A DNA stretch of 64,000 bases from contig JAHXHS010000006.1 in the NCBI GenBank assembly GCA_025656455.1, positions 92,096 through 156,095 of the forward strand. Reading direction: 5' to 3'. This DNA comes from Candidatus Thiodiazotropha sp. (ex Epidulcina cf. delphinae). Its GTDB lineage: Bacteria; Pseudomonadota; Gammaproteobacteria; Chromatiales; Chromatiaceae. The stretch's first letter is position 1. Each line of letters begins with the position of its first letter. Shown here piece by piece: positions 29,779 to 38,958 of the stretch. The notes below the pieces were generated by a model that was not told the DNA's origin, searched no databases, and saw nothing but the letters and a program-made list of their open reading frames with translations. The position numbers and the translations under genes are program-made.

Positions 29779-31143
29779 TCAGCCGGGGAACTCCCGGGTG
29801 GCGTCAAAAAAGGAACTGCTCAGACCCGCCACAGGTTTCAGCTGATCAAACCAGGTGGCCCTTTCATCGTAACGGGCAAAGAAGGGCTGCTGCACCCAAT
29901 CATGATTTCGCGCCTGAATGAAACGCAACACGAACACCTTTTCGCCGTTGATCTCCGTGACCCCCTGGATCTCAACCTTTCCCGGACCCGCGCTCATACT
30001 CGGCCCACGGGCCGTGCGCCCTAACCCGGACACCTGTTTCATGGCGTCACGGTAGATTTGCCAAGCCTTGTGCAGCGGCACCTCGAAATATTGACGGGCG
30101 CCGGTATCCCGCTCCACAAACATATAGTACGGCACGATGCCAAGCTTGACCTGTTCATTCCACAACCTCGCCCAATCGTCCGGGTTGTCATTGATATGCG
30201 CCAGCAGAGGACCCTGACTGCGGATCTCAACACCCGCGGCACGCAACCGCCGAATCGCGGCTCGAGCGATATCAGTACTCAACTCACGCCAATGGTTGTA
30301 GTGGGCCATAATAGCGACGTGCTTGCCCGCCAATGCCAGATGGTGAAGCAATTCGATCAATTCATCCGCGTCCCCATCGGTAATGAAACGTTGAGGCCAG
30401 AAAGTCAGCGCCTTGGTACCGATACGGATGGTCTGGATATGGCTGAATTCCGGATGTAACAGGGGTTCAAGGTAGGCCTTGAGCTGTTTACTCTTCATCA
30501 CCATCGGATCGCCGCCGGTGACCAGGAGGTCTGTCACTTCAGGATGAGTGCGCAGATATCCGTACAACCTTTCCGACTCGGTGGTGGCCATCCGCAGCTC
30601 CTTGTCGCCGACGAATTGAGCCCAACGAAAACAGAATGTGCAGTAACTGTGGCAGGTCTGGCCCTGACTGGGAAAAAAGAGCACCGTCTCCCGATATTTG
30701 TGTTGCAGCCCACGTAGCGGCTCGCCGCGTTCATCAAAGGGCAGATTCTGTTGCATCTGTCCGGCTGGATGGGGATTGAGATCGGCACGAATCTCCTTCG
30801 CCACGGCCTGCAGCCCCTGTTTGTCCATCCCCGAGCGTATCGCCATGGCCATGCGATTGAAATGGACTTCAGAGAGCATGCCCCGTTGCGGAAAGATGAG
30901 TTGAAAAATTGGATCATCGGGTACCCGCTCCCAATCGATGAGTTCTTGCAATACATACTCATTGACACGAAAGGGCAGTACGGATGAAACCACTTTCATC
31001 TCGAAACGCAACGACTCGGGCAGTAGCCCTATCTGACTTATTCGATCCAGGTCACGGGAGGTATAGACAGTGAATCGCTGTGGCGCGTATTCAAAGTCTA
31101 CCGCGTGAAGCAATGACCTGGTCGATTGGGAATTATGCGGCAT
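29779..31143 (-). CDS. KamA-family radical SAM protein (lysine 2,3-aminomutase-like)
   Basis: The 454-residue protein has the radical SAM cluster motif CHSYCTFCF followed by RWAQFVGDKEL, then LLVTGGDPMVM and IRIGTKALTFWPQR. These place it in the lysine 2,3-aminomutase family, which uses PLP as well as SAM. It is clearly longer than EpmB (~340 aa), the elongation-factor-P mutase, so a free-amino-acid or still unknown substrate is possible. No acyltransferase (AblB) or EF-P gene is adjacent. It is ~295 bp from gltA on the same strand. Confidence 0.85.
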   Translation of the reverse strand: MPHNSQSTRSLLHAVDFEYAPQRFTVYTSRDLDRISQIGLLPESLRFEMKVVSSVLPFRVNEYVLQELIDWERVPDDPIFQLIFPQRGMLSEVHFNRMAMAIRSGMDKQGLQAVAKEIRADLNPHPAGQMQQNLPFDERGEPLRGLQHKYRETVLFFPSQGQTCHSYCTFCFRWAQFVGDKELRMATTESERLYGYLRTHPEVTDLLVTGGDPMVMKSKQLKAYLEPLLHPEFSHIQTIRIGTKALTFWPQRFITDGDADELIELLHHLALAGKHVAIMAHYNHWRELSTDIARAAIRRLRAAGVEIRSQGPLLAHINDNPDDWARLWNEQVKLGIVPYYMFVERDTGARQYFEVPLHKAWQIYRDAMKQVSGLGRTARGPSMSAGPGKVEIQGVTEINGEKVFVLRFIQARNHDWVQQPFFARYDERATWFDQLKPVAGLSSSFFDATREFPG

Positions 31144-31490
31144 AGTCGGCTCCTAAAGATATCCAGGATAGCGGCTCAAGAACATCTCTCAATGGTTGGA
31201 AAATGCAGCCCATCGCCCCGGTGGTCGACAGCGACATGGTCGCGTACCTCGGCTCGCGAAACATCCAGAGTATCGGGCAGAAGGAGACGTACCCTAACAA
31301 ACAATTGCCGAGGCATCAAAAAAACCGCAAATCAATACCAAACCAATTTCAGGCAAACTACCAACATTTATCGTATAAAGACAACATTACGACACATTTA
31401 GAGTGTTTTCGCGTTATATTTAAAAAACCAATGCTTAGCAGTGAAAATATTAGTCTAGACTTCATCCTGTAACTCAAGAAGGCCATGGCC
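31144..31490. other. Intergenic AT-rich stretch upstream of the KamA-like gene
   Basis: These ~350 bp lie between the KamA-like gene start and the inverted-repeat DNA before sucC. Composition becomes AT-rich towards 31420 (TTATATTTAAAAAACC). It should contain the KamA-gene promoter on the minus strand. I see no gene and no named operator. Confidence 0.5.
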
Positions 31491-31570
31491 CGAATTCCAT
31501 GTCACAAGGACGACTGACAGGCATAGCGTGCGCAGCGAGACGCAAATGCCTGTCCGTCCTCATAATTCGG
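31491..31570. repeat. Imperfect inverted repeat upstream of sucC
   Basis: CGAATT...AAGGACGACTGACAGGCAT (31491-31523) is imperfectly complementary to ATGCCTGTCCGTCCT...AATTCG (31545-31569). The ~80-bp hairpin sits directly against the next inverted-repeat element at 31576. No gene overlaps it. Confidence 0.6.
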
Positions 31571-31575
31571 CTTAA

Positions 31576-31735
31576 GGGCCTCGGAAAAAAAGATTTAACC
31601 CAAAATGCGCCGGATTGTTGCCTGCCTTCGAGGCGTAGCGAAGGGCGCGTAGCCGGGCCTACGTAACCGAAGCTACAACAAAGAAGGCGGGCAAGAAGAC
31701 AAGTAGTTTGGGTTAAATCTTTTTTTCCGAGGCCC
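31576..31735. mobile_element. MITE-like element with perfect 29-bp terminal inverted repeats
   Basis: The left arm 31576-31604 (GGGCCTCGGAAAAAAAG...) and the right arm 31707-31735 are exact reverse complements. The ~100-bp interior has further imperfect pairing (TTGTTGCCTGCCTTC against GAAGGCGGGCAAGAAGACAA) and no gene. Size, perfect ends and lack of coding capacity fit a non-autonomous miniature element or a large folded repeat. It lies 63 bp before the sucC start and could affect its expression. Confidence 0.75.
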
Positions 31736-31798
31736 TAAAGGCCCAGATAATCGATTTCCACTATCGTGGAGCTGATCCATACCAGCAAAGGCTGCATC

Positions 31799-32959
31799 AT
31801 GAATCTACATGAATACCAAGCAAAATCACTGTTTGCCGACTACGGCATAGCGGTTCCCCAGGGGCAGGCGGTATCGAGCCCCAAAGAGGCCAGGGCGGCG
31901 GCTCAAGGGCTCGGCGGCGACACCTGGGTGGTCAAGGCCCAGGCGCATACCGGCGGCCGGGGTAAAGCAGGTGGCGTGAGGTTGGCGCACAGTCTCGATG
32001 AGGTGGAAGCGGCAGCGGGCGAAATTCTCGGCATGACCTTGATCACCAACCAGACCGGTCCCCAAGGACTGCCGGTCAACAGTGTCCTGGTAGAGCAGGG
32101 GAGCAAGATCGCCCAAGAGCTCTATCTCGGCGCCTTGCTGGACCGGGCTCGCTCACGCATCGCTTTCATGGCCTCAGCGGCCGGCGGCATGAACATCGAG
32201 GAGGTGGCCGCTGAAACGCCCGAAAAAATTCTCACCACGGTAGTCAATCCAGCCACGGGCATGCTGCCCTTTCAATGCCGCAAATTGGCCTACGGATTAG
32301 GATTGTCAGGGGATCAAATCAAACAATTCTCGAAGATCATGATGGCCCTCTACCGACTCTATAGGGAAAAGGACGTCAGCCTCATTGAGATCAATCCGTT
32401 GATTATTACCGACGCCAAGGCGTTGATGGCCCTCGACGCAAAAATCAACCTGGACGGCAACGCCCTCTATCGACATCAGCCTCTTCTGGCCCTTCGCGAC
32501 ATTACTCAGGAGGACAAAAAAGAGGCCGCCGCGGCTCAACATGACCTCAACTACATCACCCTGGACGGCAATATCGGCTGCATGGTAAACGGCGCCGGCC
32601 TGGCCATGGCCACCATGGATATGGTCAAGCTGCACGGCGGCGAGCCGGCCAACTTCCTCGATGTCGGCGGCACCACCACCGCCGAGCGGGTCACCGAGGC
32701 CTTCAAGCTGATCCTCTCCGACAACAAGGTGAAGAGCGTACTGGTCAATATCTTCGGTGGCATTGTACGCTGCGACCTGATCGCGGAAGGCATCATCACC
32801 GCCGCCCGTAGCATCGGCGTAACCCTGCCAGTGGTAGTCAGACTGGAGGGCACGAATGCGGAGCAAGGGCTACAAATGCTAGCGAGCAGCGGGGTCGATT
32901 TCATCACTGCCCATGACTTTACCGAGGCCGCCAAGAAAGCAGTGGCCGCGGCAGCCTGA
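31799..32959 (+). CDS. sucC: Succinate-CoA ligase beta subunit
   Basis: The 386-residue ATP-grasp subunit works with SucD in the TCA cycle. Typical motifs are [44 protein letters not shown] and [21 protein letters not shown], and [17 protein letters not shown]. The ATG at 31799 begins the conserved MNLHEYQ; an in-frame ATG at 31766 would add 11 unrelated residues. sucD follows after 26 bp. Confidence 0.97.
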   Translation: MNLHEYQAKSLFADYGIAVPQGQAVSSPKEARAAAQGLGGDTWVVKAQAHTGGRGKAGGVRLAHSLDEVEAAAGEILGMTLITNQTGPQGLPVNSVLVEQGSKIAQELYLGALLDRARSRIAFMASAAGGMNIEEVAAETPEKILTTVVNPATGMLPFQCRKLAYGLGLSGDQIKQFSKIMMALYRLYREKDVSLIEINPLIITDAKALMALDAKINLDGNALYRHQPLLALRDITQEDKKEAAAAQHDLNYITLDGNIGCMVNGAGLAMATMDMVKLHGGEPANFLDVGGTTTAERVTEAFKLILSDNKVKSVLVNIFGGIVRCDLIAEGIITAARSIGVTLPVVVRLEGTNAEQGLQMLASSGVDFITAHDFTEAAKKAVAAAA

Positions 32960-32985
32960 GGCGGACACAGAGGATTCAGACAACC

Positions 32986-33855
32986 ATGAGTATTCTCGTC
33001 GACAAAAACACTCGCGTCATCTGCCAAGGCTTCACCGGCAAACAAGGCAGCTTCCATTCCCAGCAGGCCATCGTCTACGGCACCGACCTGGTGGGTGGCG
33101 TCACCCCCGGCAAGGGCGGGCAGTCACATCTCGACCGGCCGGTATTCGATACCGTTCACGATGCGGTGGCGGCAACCGGCGCGGACGCCAGCATGATCTA
33201 CGTGCCGCCCCCATTCGCCGCCGACGCCATCATCGAGGCGGCCGATGCGGGCATCAAGGTCATCGCCTGCATCACCGAAGGTATCCCGATACTCGATATG
33301 CTGAAGGTCAAGGAGGCGTTGAAATCCTACCCCGCCCGGCTTATCGGCCCGAATTGCCCCGGCATCATTACCCCCGGCGAGTGCAAGATCGGCATTATGC
33401 CCGGCCCTATCCATCAACCTGGCCGGGTCGGCGTAATGTCCCGGTCCGGCACCCTGACGTACGAGGCAGTCCATCAGACCTCCCTGGCCGGGCTCGGTCA
33501 AAGCACCTGTGTCGGTCTCGGCGGCGATCCCATCAACGGCACCAGTTTTATCGACTGCCTGAGGCTGTTCGAGGATGATGAGCAGACCGAGGGGATTATC
33601 ATGGTAGGGGAGATCGGCGGCTCCGCCGAGGAGGAGGCCGCCGATTACATCAAGGCTCAGGTGAAAAAACCCGTGGTGGCCTACATTGCCGGCGTCACCG
33701 CTCCGCCAGGCAAGCGCATGGGCCATGCAGGCGCCATTATCAGCGGCGGCAAGGGCACGGCTGAGGCCAAATTCGAGGCCCTGGAAGCCGCCGGCGCCCA
33801 GGTGGTGAGATCCCCCGCCGAGATGGGCCGCCGGATGGCTGAGTTGCTTGATTAA
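32986..33855 (+). CDS. sucD: Succinate-CoA ligase alpha subunit
   Basis: The 289-residue subunit has the CoA-binding N-terminus ([19 protein letters not shown]), [22 protein letters not shown], and the phospho-histidine loop [17 protein letters not shown] near the C-terminus. It is paired with sucC. Compared with E. coli the operon lacks sucAB in the window, a common arrangement in other Gammaproteobacteria. Confidence 0.97.
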   Translation: MSILVDKNTRVICQGFTGKQGSFHSQQAIVYGTDLVGGVTPGKGGQSHLDRPVFDTVHDAVAATGADASMIYVPPPFAADAIIEAADAGIKVIACITEGIPILDMLKVKEALKSYPARLIGPNCPGIITPGECKIGIMPGPIHQPGRVGVMSRSGTLTYEAVHQTSLAGLGQSTCVGLGGDPINGTSFIDCLRLFEDDEQTEGIIMVGEIGGSAEEEAADYIKAQVKKPVVAYIAGVTAPPGKRMGHAGAIISGGKGTAEAKFEALEAAGAQVVRSPAEMGRRMAELLD

Positions 33856-33943
33856 TGTCCGCCCACAATCGTTTCCGGACGGATAGTCGCTCGTATAGCC
33901 TGCAATAATTCCGCCGCTTCAGGCCTCCTTTTAGGAAAAGACC

Positions 33944-34822
33944 ATGATTACTACGGTGACAAGCCCTTACCTGATCCCCTGCGATGGTGAATCGGCAAGC
34001 GATCGACTCACCACCCAGCCGCCTAAGGAGGCCCCTGGTAAAAAAGGGTGCAAGCGAGCGCTGGCGCAAGAGATCGATCGGCTCGATGAGCTGCAGCGCA
34101 GACTCTATGCTGAGGACAGCCGCTCACTGCTGATCATTTTCCAGGCCATGGACGCCGCCGGGAAGGACAGCACCATCCGTGCCGTGATGACAGGCGTCGA
34201 CCCAAGCGGCTGTCAGGTGTTTTCATTCAAACAGCCATCCAAGGAAGAGTTGGATCACGACTTTTTATGGCGCACCACGCGCTGCCTGCCGGAACGGGGG
34301 CGCATCGGCATCTTCAACCGCAGCTACTACGAAGAGACATTGGTGGTGAGGGTCCATCCAGAATATCTCTCTACACAACGGATCGCCATCCCCTCCGATC
34401 TCGATCAACTCTGGCAACAGCGTTTTGACTCCATACGACAATACGAGAGACACCTTGCGAACAATGGCACCGTGATCCTGAAGTTCTGGCTGAATGTGAG
34501 CAAGCAGGAGCAACGCCAACGCTTTCTTTCCCGTCTCGATGAAGCCAGAAAACACTGGAAATTCTCCATCAAGGACGTGGAGGAGCGCCAATACTGGGAT
34601 AGCTACATGCACGCCTACCGGGAAACGCTGGCCGCCAGCTCCCGACCCTGGGCGCCCTGGTACGCCATCCCCGCCGACAACAAGCCTTATATGCGCTGGC
34701 AGGTAGCGAGATTGATCCGCAAGACACTGGAACGCATGGATCCTCAATACCCAAAGGTCATTGAGGATGAGGCCAAGCACTTTGCCGAGATGCGCAAACG
34801 CCTGAACAAAGAAACATCGTGA
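33944..34822 (+). CDS. ppk2: Polyphosphate kinase 2 family phosphotransferase
   Basis: The 292-residue PPK2 protein transfers phosphate between polyphosphate and nucleotides. It has the Walker A-like loop FQAMDAAGKDSTIRAVM, DHDFLWRTTRCLPERGRIGIFNRSYYEE with Walker B, and the lid region around FWLNVSKQEQRQRFLSRL. The short single-domain form resembles class I or III enzymes that phosphorylate ADP or AMP; the exact substrate cannot be read from sequence. It is 88 bp after sucD and may be expressed separately. Confidence 0.92.
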   Translation: MITTVTSPYLIPCDGESASDRLTTQPPKEAPGKKGCKRALAQEIDRLDELQRRLYAEDSRSLLIIFQAMDAAGKDSTIRAVMTGVDPSGCQVFSFKQPSKEELDHDFLWRTTRCLPERGRIGIFNRSYYEETLVVRVHPEYLSTQRIAIPSDLDQLWQQRFDSIRQYERHLANNGTVILKFWLNVSKQEQRQRFLSRLDEARKHWKFSIKDVEERQYWDSYMHAYRETLAASSRPWAPWYAIPADNKPYMRWQVARLIRKTLERMDPQYPKVIEDEAKHFAEMRKRLNKETS

Positions 34823-34850
34823 CGGTCTTTCTTGGCTCTTCAGCAAAATT

Positions 34851-35015
34851 TGTGGGTATTTCAAGACGATAATTGACTCTCGCAAAGACGCCAAGCACGC
34901 AAAGGATCATGGCATTCATTCAACAAGGCGATTGACGCTACGATGAATAGCTTTCTTCATTTTCTACCATTCGCCGCCTTCCCCTTTGCGTGCTTGGCGT
35001 CTTTGCGAGAGTTTC
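34851..35015. repeat. Dispersed repeat copy B plus inverted partner
   Basis: Bases 34851-34928 are the reverse-orientation copy of the 78-bp repeat at 15871-15949. In addition 34876-34905 and 34983-35012 are a perfect 30-bp inverted pair (core CCTTTGCGTGCTTGGCGTCT), separated by ~77 bp, so the whole region can fold back on itself. It lies between ppk2 and the next gene. The complete ~165-bp palindrome may be the full element of which copy A is one end. Confidence 0.85.
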
Positions 35016-35249
35016 AACCCTACAAATTCAGATAGCTCTTTGTGTCAGGCTATGCCCAAGCAAAACAGACACCCAGAAATTCAGGGGCGCTTTGTTACCT
35101 TGCTGACCGCAAATGAACACCAAAAAACCTCGCGGAATGCAAAAAAAAACGGGAAGGTCTATGCTGTGTAGTGACGCCATCCCGCACCTGTAAGGCCGGA
35201 TGGGTATAACAAAATATCTCGGCTACTTAATAACTCCAGGATTCCGACC

Positions 35250-36029
35250 ATGCAGTGCCGGCAAATAGCTCTTTTCTGCCTAGGTCTGTATGTGTTGTCT
35301 TACAGCCATGCGGATACCTATTCAGAGCGGCGCAGCAATCGTCAGATGGCCGTCACCGTCTGTAACGACTATCGCGAAACCAACCGCCTGCCCTGCTTTG
35401 TTTCACGCGGTGACTGCCCAAGGGGGTTTGAGGTCCTGCAACGCTTTACCGGCAGCCCCGGCACCGCCTTTTCTGCCTGCCGCGATCTACGCCATGAACG
35501 CCCCGCGGTCCTGAACAGGTCGTCGGCCAACCTGGCTTCAGCCAAGAGACAGCAGTTGCTGGAACACTTCAACAAGCTCATCGCGGCGATCGAAAAGCAG
35601 CGAATCGGCGAAACGCATCGCCTGCCGAAGGCCTCCCTCGAAAAACTCTCGATCTTTTTTTCAGGTTTCGATCTAGACAGCATCGAATTGGGACAAAGCA
35701 AGGCCCTCTCAAAGGGCTGTTTTACCGATTGTCAGCGCATCTTTTGCGCCAGTGGAAGCCAGATCAATGCCTGGACCGACCCTCAAACGCCAACCCTGTC
35801 CATGAAGCTGCTCCATCAACTGGCGCATGCAGAGCGCTGTGAAATCCAGGGCGGGCGGGAACGTTTTGTCTTATCCTGGATACGCCACCTGCCGGATGAG
35901 GTTCTCACCTCCCTCGAGCGCGGCGATCCTATCGATACCGATCAGATACACTTTGCCATGTACATGGAGAATCATGCCAAAAACCGGGCCGAAAGCGTCT
36001 GCCGACGCTTAAGGTGCCTTAGAGACTGA
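35250..36029 (+). CDS. Secreted Cys-rich protein, possible degenerate DUF4157-type metallopeptidase
   Basis: The 259-residue protein has an N-terminal signal (IALFCLGLYVLSYSHA) and eight to nine Cys residues in the mature part, fitting an oxidised periplasmic protein. Near the C-terminus MKLLHQLAHAERCEIQGGRERFVLSWIRHLP and MENHAKNRAESVC recall the HExxH-(x)-E layout of DUF4157 proteins, but the catalytic Glu is Gln (HQLAH), so it may be inactive. The preceding ISFINA-like strand is also present. Its last 21 bases overlap the convergent hydrolase gene. Function unknown. Confidence 0.7.
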   Translation: MQCRQIALFCLGLYVLSYSHADTYSERRSNRQMAVTVCNDYRETNRLPCFVSRGDCPRGFEVLQRFTGSPGTAFSACRDLRHERPAVLNRSSANLASAKRQQLLEHFNKLIAAIEKQRIGETHRLPKASLEKLSIFFSGFDLDSIELGQSKALSKGCFTDCQRIFCASGSQINAWTDPQTPTLSMKLLHQLAHAERCEIQGGRERFVLSWIRHLPDEVLTSLERGDPIDTDQIHFAMYMENHAKNRAESVCRRLRCLRD

Positions 36030-36818
36030 TCCCGACCCGTAGATGGCCTTCAGCGCCTTCGACAACGCATCCCAGGATTGCTCATCGGCCTCCCGGTTGT
36101 ATTGCAGAGGCAGATCAAAGGCCTTGCCGAACTTATCCGCTTGCGGATTGGTGAAAGAGTGTTTGGCGCCCTTGTAGTTGGTAAAGCTGTAGTTCACGCC
36201 GGCCTGTTCCATTTCCGACACAAAGGCCTCGACATGCTCTGACTTGACGAAGGGATCATCGGCCCCGTTGAATACCAATACCTCTGCTTTCACTACGCCT
36301 TTCACTGCCGGGTTCGAGGTCGGCAGACTACCGTGGAAACTGCCGACCAGATCGAGATTGACGCCTCGCCTGGCCATTTCCAATACGATACCTCCGCCGA
36401 AACAGTAACCGATCGCAGAGATCTCATCCGCTGCAACGGTTTCGTGTGACTGCAACAGATCCATCGCTGCCTCGAAACGCGCGGCAGCGTTGTCCATGTT
36501 TTTCTTCACCTCACCGGCGAATCGTCCCGCATCCTTGGGGTGACTGGCCTGTTTGCCATCGCCGTACATGTCGACCGCCAGGGCGGTATAACCCATGCCG
36601 GCCAGCTGTTCGGCGCGACGCCGGGCATAGTCATTGTGCCCCCACCACTCATGCACCACCAGAATGCCTGGCCGCTTGCCCTGGATTGCGCCATCGTAGG
36701 CCAGATAGCCCTTCATCAGGGTATCGCCTTCCCGGTACTCCACCGGTTCGCCTATCACCGCGCCATATAGGCCAAGGGGTAGACAGCCCAGAAAAAATGC
36801 CATCAAAAGCCTGTTCAT
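36009..36818 (-). CDS. Secreted dienelactone hydrolase-family protein
   Basis: The 269-residue alpha/beta hydrolase has a signal peptide (MNRLLMAFFLGCLPLGLYGA), VVHEWWGHNDYARRRAEQLA, the nucleophile-elbow Cys in AIGYCFGGGIVLEMA, Asp in FNGADDPFV and His in GAKHSFTNP: a complete Cys-Asp-His triad. The export signal distinguishes it from the cytoplasmic carboxymethylenebutenolidase. The natural substrate is unclear. I chose 36818 because it starts the signal peptide; an ATG at 36845 lies upstream. Its 3' end overlaps the preceding convergent gene by 21 bp. Confidence 0.88.
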   Translation of the reverse strand: MNRLLMAFFLGCLPLGLYGAVIGEPVEYREGDTLMKGYLAYDGAIQGKRPGILVVHEWWGHNDYARRRAEQLAGMGYTALAVDMYGDGKQASHPKDAGRFAGEVKKNMDNAAARFEAAMDLLQSHETVAADEISAIGYCFGGGIVLEMARRGVNLDLVGSFHGSLPTSNPAVKGVVKAEVLVFNGADDPFVKSEHVEAFVSEMEQAGVNYSFTNYKGAKHSFTNPQADKFGKAFDLPLQYNREADEQSWDALSKALKAIYGSGSVSKAP

Positions 36819-36983
36819 CACATCTAATCCTCCGGTTCGAGTCATTATTCAAGCTGAATCCGTGGGTCTGGTTCTAGCATAGCGCCATCAACGGGAATTT
36901 ATAAAAACGTGATAGGTATCCAATAATAAATTAGTGGTTTATAATAAACTAATTTAGCTCCATTCATAGCACTGTGGAATCCC

Positions 36984-37727
36984 ATGGCCAACACTACCAG
37001 CAAGAAAAAGGCGGCGCCAGCGAAGGCCAAACGCGCTGCCCCCGCCGCAACATCCAGTAAAAAGAGCGCCCCAAACAACCGCAACGGCCAGACGGCTGCG
37101 CGGAAGCCGGCAACGAAGGCTGAAAAGCCATCCAATGACAATCGCGTCATACCGGGGCTGCTGCAAAGCCTGCAATCGGTCTTCGACAAGATCCACAAGG
37201 ACAACCGGGTCCGGGAAGATCACCAGGAAAAGATCATCGAGGAGTTCAGCGACCGCCTGACCCAGGCCTTCAAACAGACACATGCCGAGGCGGAGGAGCG
37301 GGAAAAGCTGTTACAGGAGAAACTGGATGCGATCGAAAAGGAGCAGACCTACAGAATTCAACGCATCAAACTCTTTTCCCTGCCCGGCACCCTGATAGCG
37401 ATCGCCGCCCTGATCTATCTGTTCTACGTCGTCCATATCATGGAGCGCTCCATGACCAGCATGTCCGCCGATATACACCAGATTCAGGGCCATATCGCCT
37501 TCATAGGCACGGATACCCACAGCATGTCCAAAGGTGTTAGCGAAATGAACCGGCAGATGTCTCAGATGAACGGCAATATGCAGGCCATCACCACCCAGGT
37601 TAAAGGGATGAACGGCAACATGAATCACCTCAACAGCAACGTGGGCGCAATGACCCGGGATGTGGGCGCCATGTCGCATACGGTCAGTCCGGTGATGAAC
37701 GGAATGCGCAATTTTTTCCCGTTTTAG
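36984..37727 (+). CDS. Membrane-anchored coiled-coil protein
   Basis: This 247-residue protein is not recognised by family. A very basic, Ala/Lys-rich N-terminus (about 1-45) is followed by a coiled coil (about 55-125), one membrane helix (TLIAIAALIYLFYVVHIM, about 137-154) and a second, Met/Asn-rich helical region. That region has a heptad-like repeat, seen as SEMNRQMSQMNGNMQAI, MNGNMNHLNSNVGAM and TRDVGAMSHTVSPVM. The basic tail could bind nucleic acid or phospholipid. It has a strong terminator immediately downstream inside the neighbouring pfk gene. Confidence 0.75.
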   Translation: MANTTSKKKAAPAKAKRAAPAATSSKKSAPNNRNGQTAARKPATKAEKPSNDNRVIPGLLQSLQSVFDKIHKDNRVREDHQEKIIEEFSDRLTQAFKQTHAEAEEREKLLQEKLDAIEKEQTYRIQRIKLFSLPGTLIAIAALIYLFYVVHIMERSMTSMSADIHQIQGHIAFIGTDTHSMSKGVSEMNRQMSQMNGNMQAITTQVKGMNGNMNHLNSNVGAMTRDVGAMSHTVSPVMNGMRNFFPF

Positions 37728-37746
37728 CTCCGCGCCATATCAGACA

Positions 37747-38871
37747 TCATGCATCGCCAAAGCTGGTGCCGACCCGCTTAGCGCTGACCACCCAAGGGTG
37801 GTCAGCCGGCACCAGCTTTTTAAATCCCGCCACATCGACAAGGGGTACAGGCACTGCCAATTCACCTCGTGCAGCCACCATCACGCCAAACACCCCGTCT
37901 GCGATCAGGTCTGCACAGGCAGTGCCCAAACGGGTGGCCAGTAGCCTATCCGCCGCCGACGGCGTCCCTCCTCGCTGAAGATAACCGAGAATGGTCACCC
38001 GCGATTCGAGACCGGTCAGCGCCTCGAGCTGGCGGGAGAGGGCAACGGTATGGTTCGCATGGTCAGCCTCCAATGCTGCCAGTTCGGCCTTTACCTGCTT
38101 ACGGACCCTCTTGTCGCTCGCCTTGAGCTTTTCCTCCCGCAAGGCATGAACCCGTTCCGCCTCACCCTTGGGCAAGGCCCCTTCAGCCACCGCCACGATA
38201 CTGAAAGGCATGCCGCCGACGGCACGTCTGCGAATCGCTTCCGCCACATTTTCGATATCGTAGGGTATCTCCGGCAGCAGGATAACATCGGCCCCCCCGG
38301 CTACACCCGATCCCAGGGCAAGCCAGCCGGCGCGGTGCCCCATGATCTCCACAACGATGATGCGATGGTGGCTATGGGCGGTACTGTGCAAACGATCGAT
38401 GGCATCGGTGGCTATCCCCAGTGCGGTATCGAAGCCGAAGGTGGTGTCGGTGTGGGCCACATCGTTGTCGATGGTTTTCGGCAGGGTGATGACATTCAAT
38501 CCCTTCTCCATCAACTGCAGGGCATTCTTCTGCGTACCCCCTCCACCTATGCAGACCAGGGCATCGAGGTGGTGGGCTTGGTAGTTCTCCATGATGACAT
38601 CGGTCATATCCTGGCGCTTGCCGTTGAAATGCATCCGATGGGGTTTCTCCCGGCTGGTTCCGAGGATGGTGCCCCCTCGGGTGAGTATTCCCGAGAGCAC
38701 GGCGCCGTCCAACTGCATGGTGCGGTTCTCGACCAGCCCGCGAAAACCGTCGCGAATGCCGATAACCTGCATATCGTAGAACCCTAAAGCCGCTTTACCG
38801 ACACCGCGAATGGCTGCGTTGAGACCGGGACTGTCGCCGCCCGATGTCAGTATTCCGATATGTTGAATCAT
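37747..38871 (-). CDS. 6-phosphofructokinase of the mixed-substrate group (GGGGT type)
   Basis: The 374-residue PFK-A family enzyme phosphorylates fructose-6-phosphate. It has [18 protein letters not shown], the nucleotide loop [10 protein letters not shown] (108-117), PKTIDND with catalytic D135, MGHRAGWLA and [12 protein letters not shown]. Positions equivalent to E. coli 103/104 and 124 are G111, G112 and K132. Gly at 104 is typical of ATP enzymes and Lys at 124 of pyrophosphate enzymes, so phosphoryl-donor choice cannot be assumed. The C-terminal coding end overlaps a plus-strand terminator. Confidence 0.9.
   Translation of the reverse strand: MIQHIGILTSGGDSPGLNAAIRGVGKAALGFYDMQVIGIRDGFRGLVENRTMQLDGAVLSGILTRGGTILGTSREKPHRMHFNGKRQDMTDVIMENYQAHHLDALVCIGGGGTQKNALQLMEKGLNVITLPKTIDNDVAHTDTTFGFDTALGIATDAIDRLHSTAHSHHRIIVVEIMGHRAGWLALGSGVAGGADVILLPEIPYDIENVAEAIRRRAVGGMPFSIVAVAEGALPKGEAERVHALREEKLKASDKRVRKQVKAELAALEADHANHTVALSRQLEALTGLESRVTILGYLQRGGTPSAADRLLATRLGTACADLIADGVFGVMVAARGELAVPVPLVDVAGFKKLVPADHPWVVSAKRVGTSFGDA
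37761..37821 (+). terminator. Strong terminator for the upstream coiled-coil gene, inside pfk coding DNA
   Basis: An outer stem AGCTGGTGCCG/CGGCACCAGCT (37761-37771 with 37807-37817) encloses an inner stem GCTGACCACCC/GGGTGGTCAGC (37783-37793 with 37796-37806). A T-run follows on the plus strand. It starts 34 bp after the coiled-coil gene's stop. The DNA simultaneously encodes the last ~25 residues of the phosphofructokinase on the other strand. Confidence 0.85.
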
Positions 38872-38958
38872 GGGGAGTAGGTTAGCCCAAATTATCCGCT
38901 GAGATAAGAGTGTTTTGAGAAAACAGCCCTATCGTGTGTCATTTCCGGTCGATGACGG

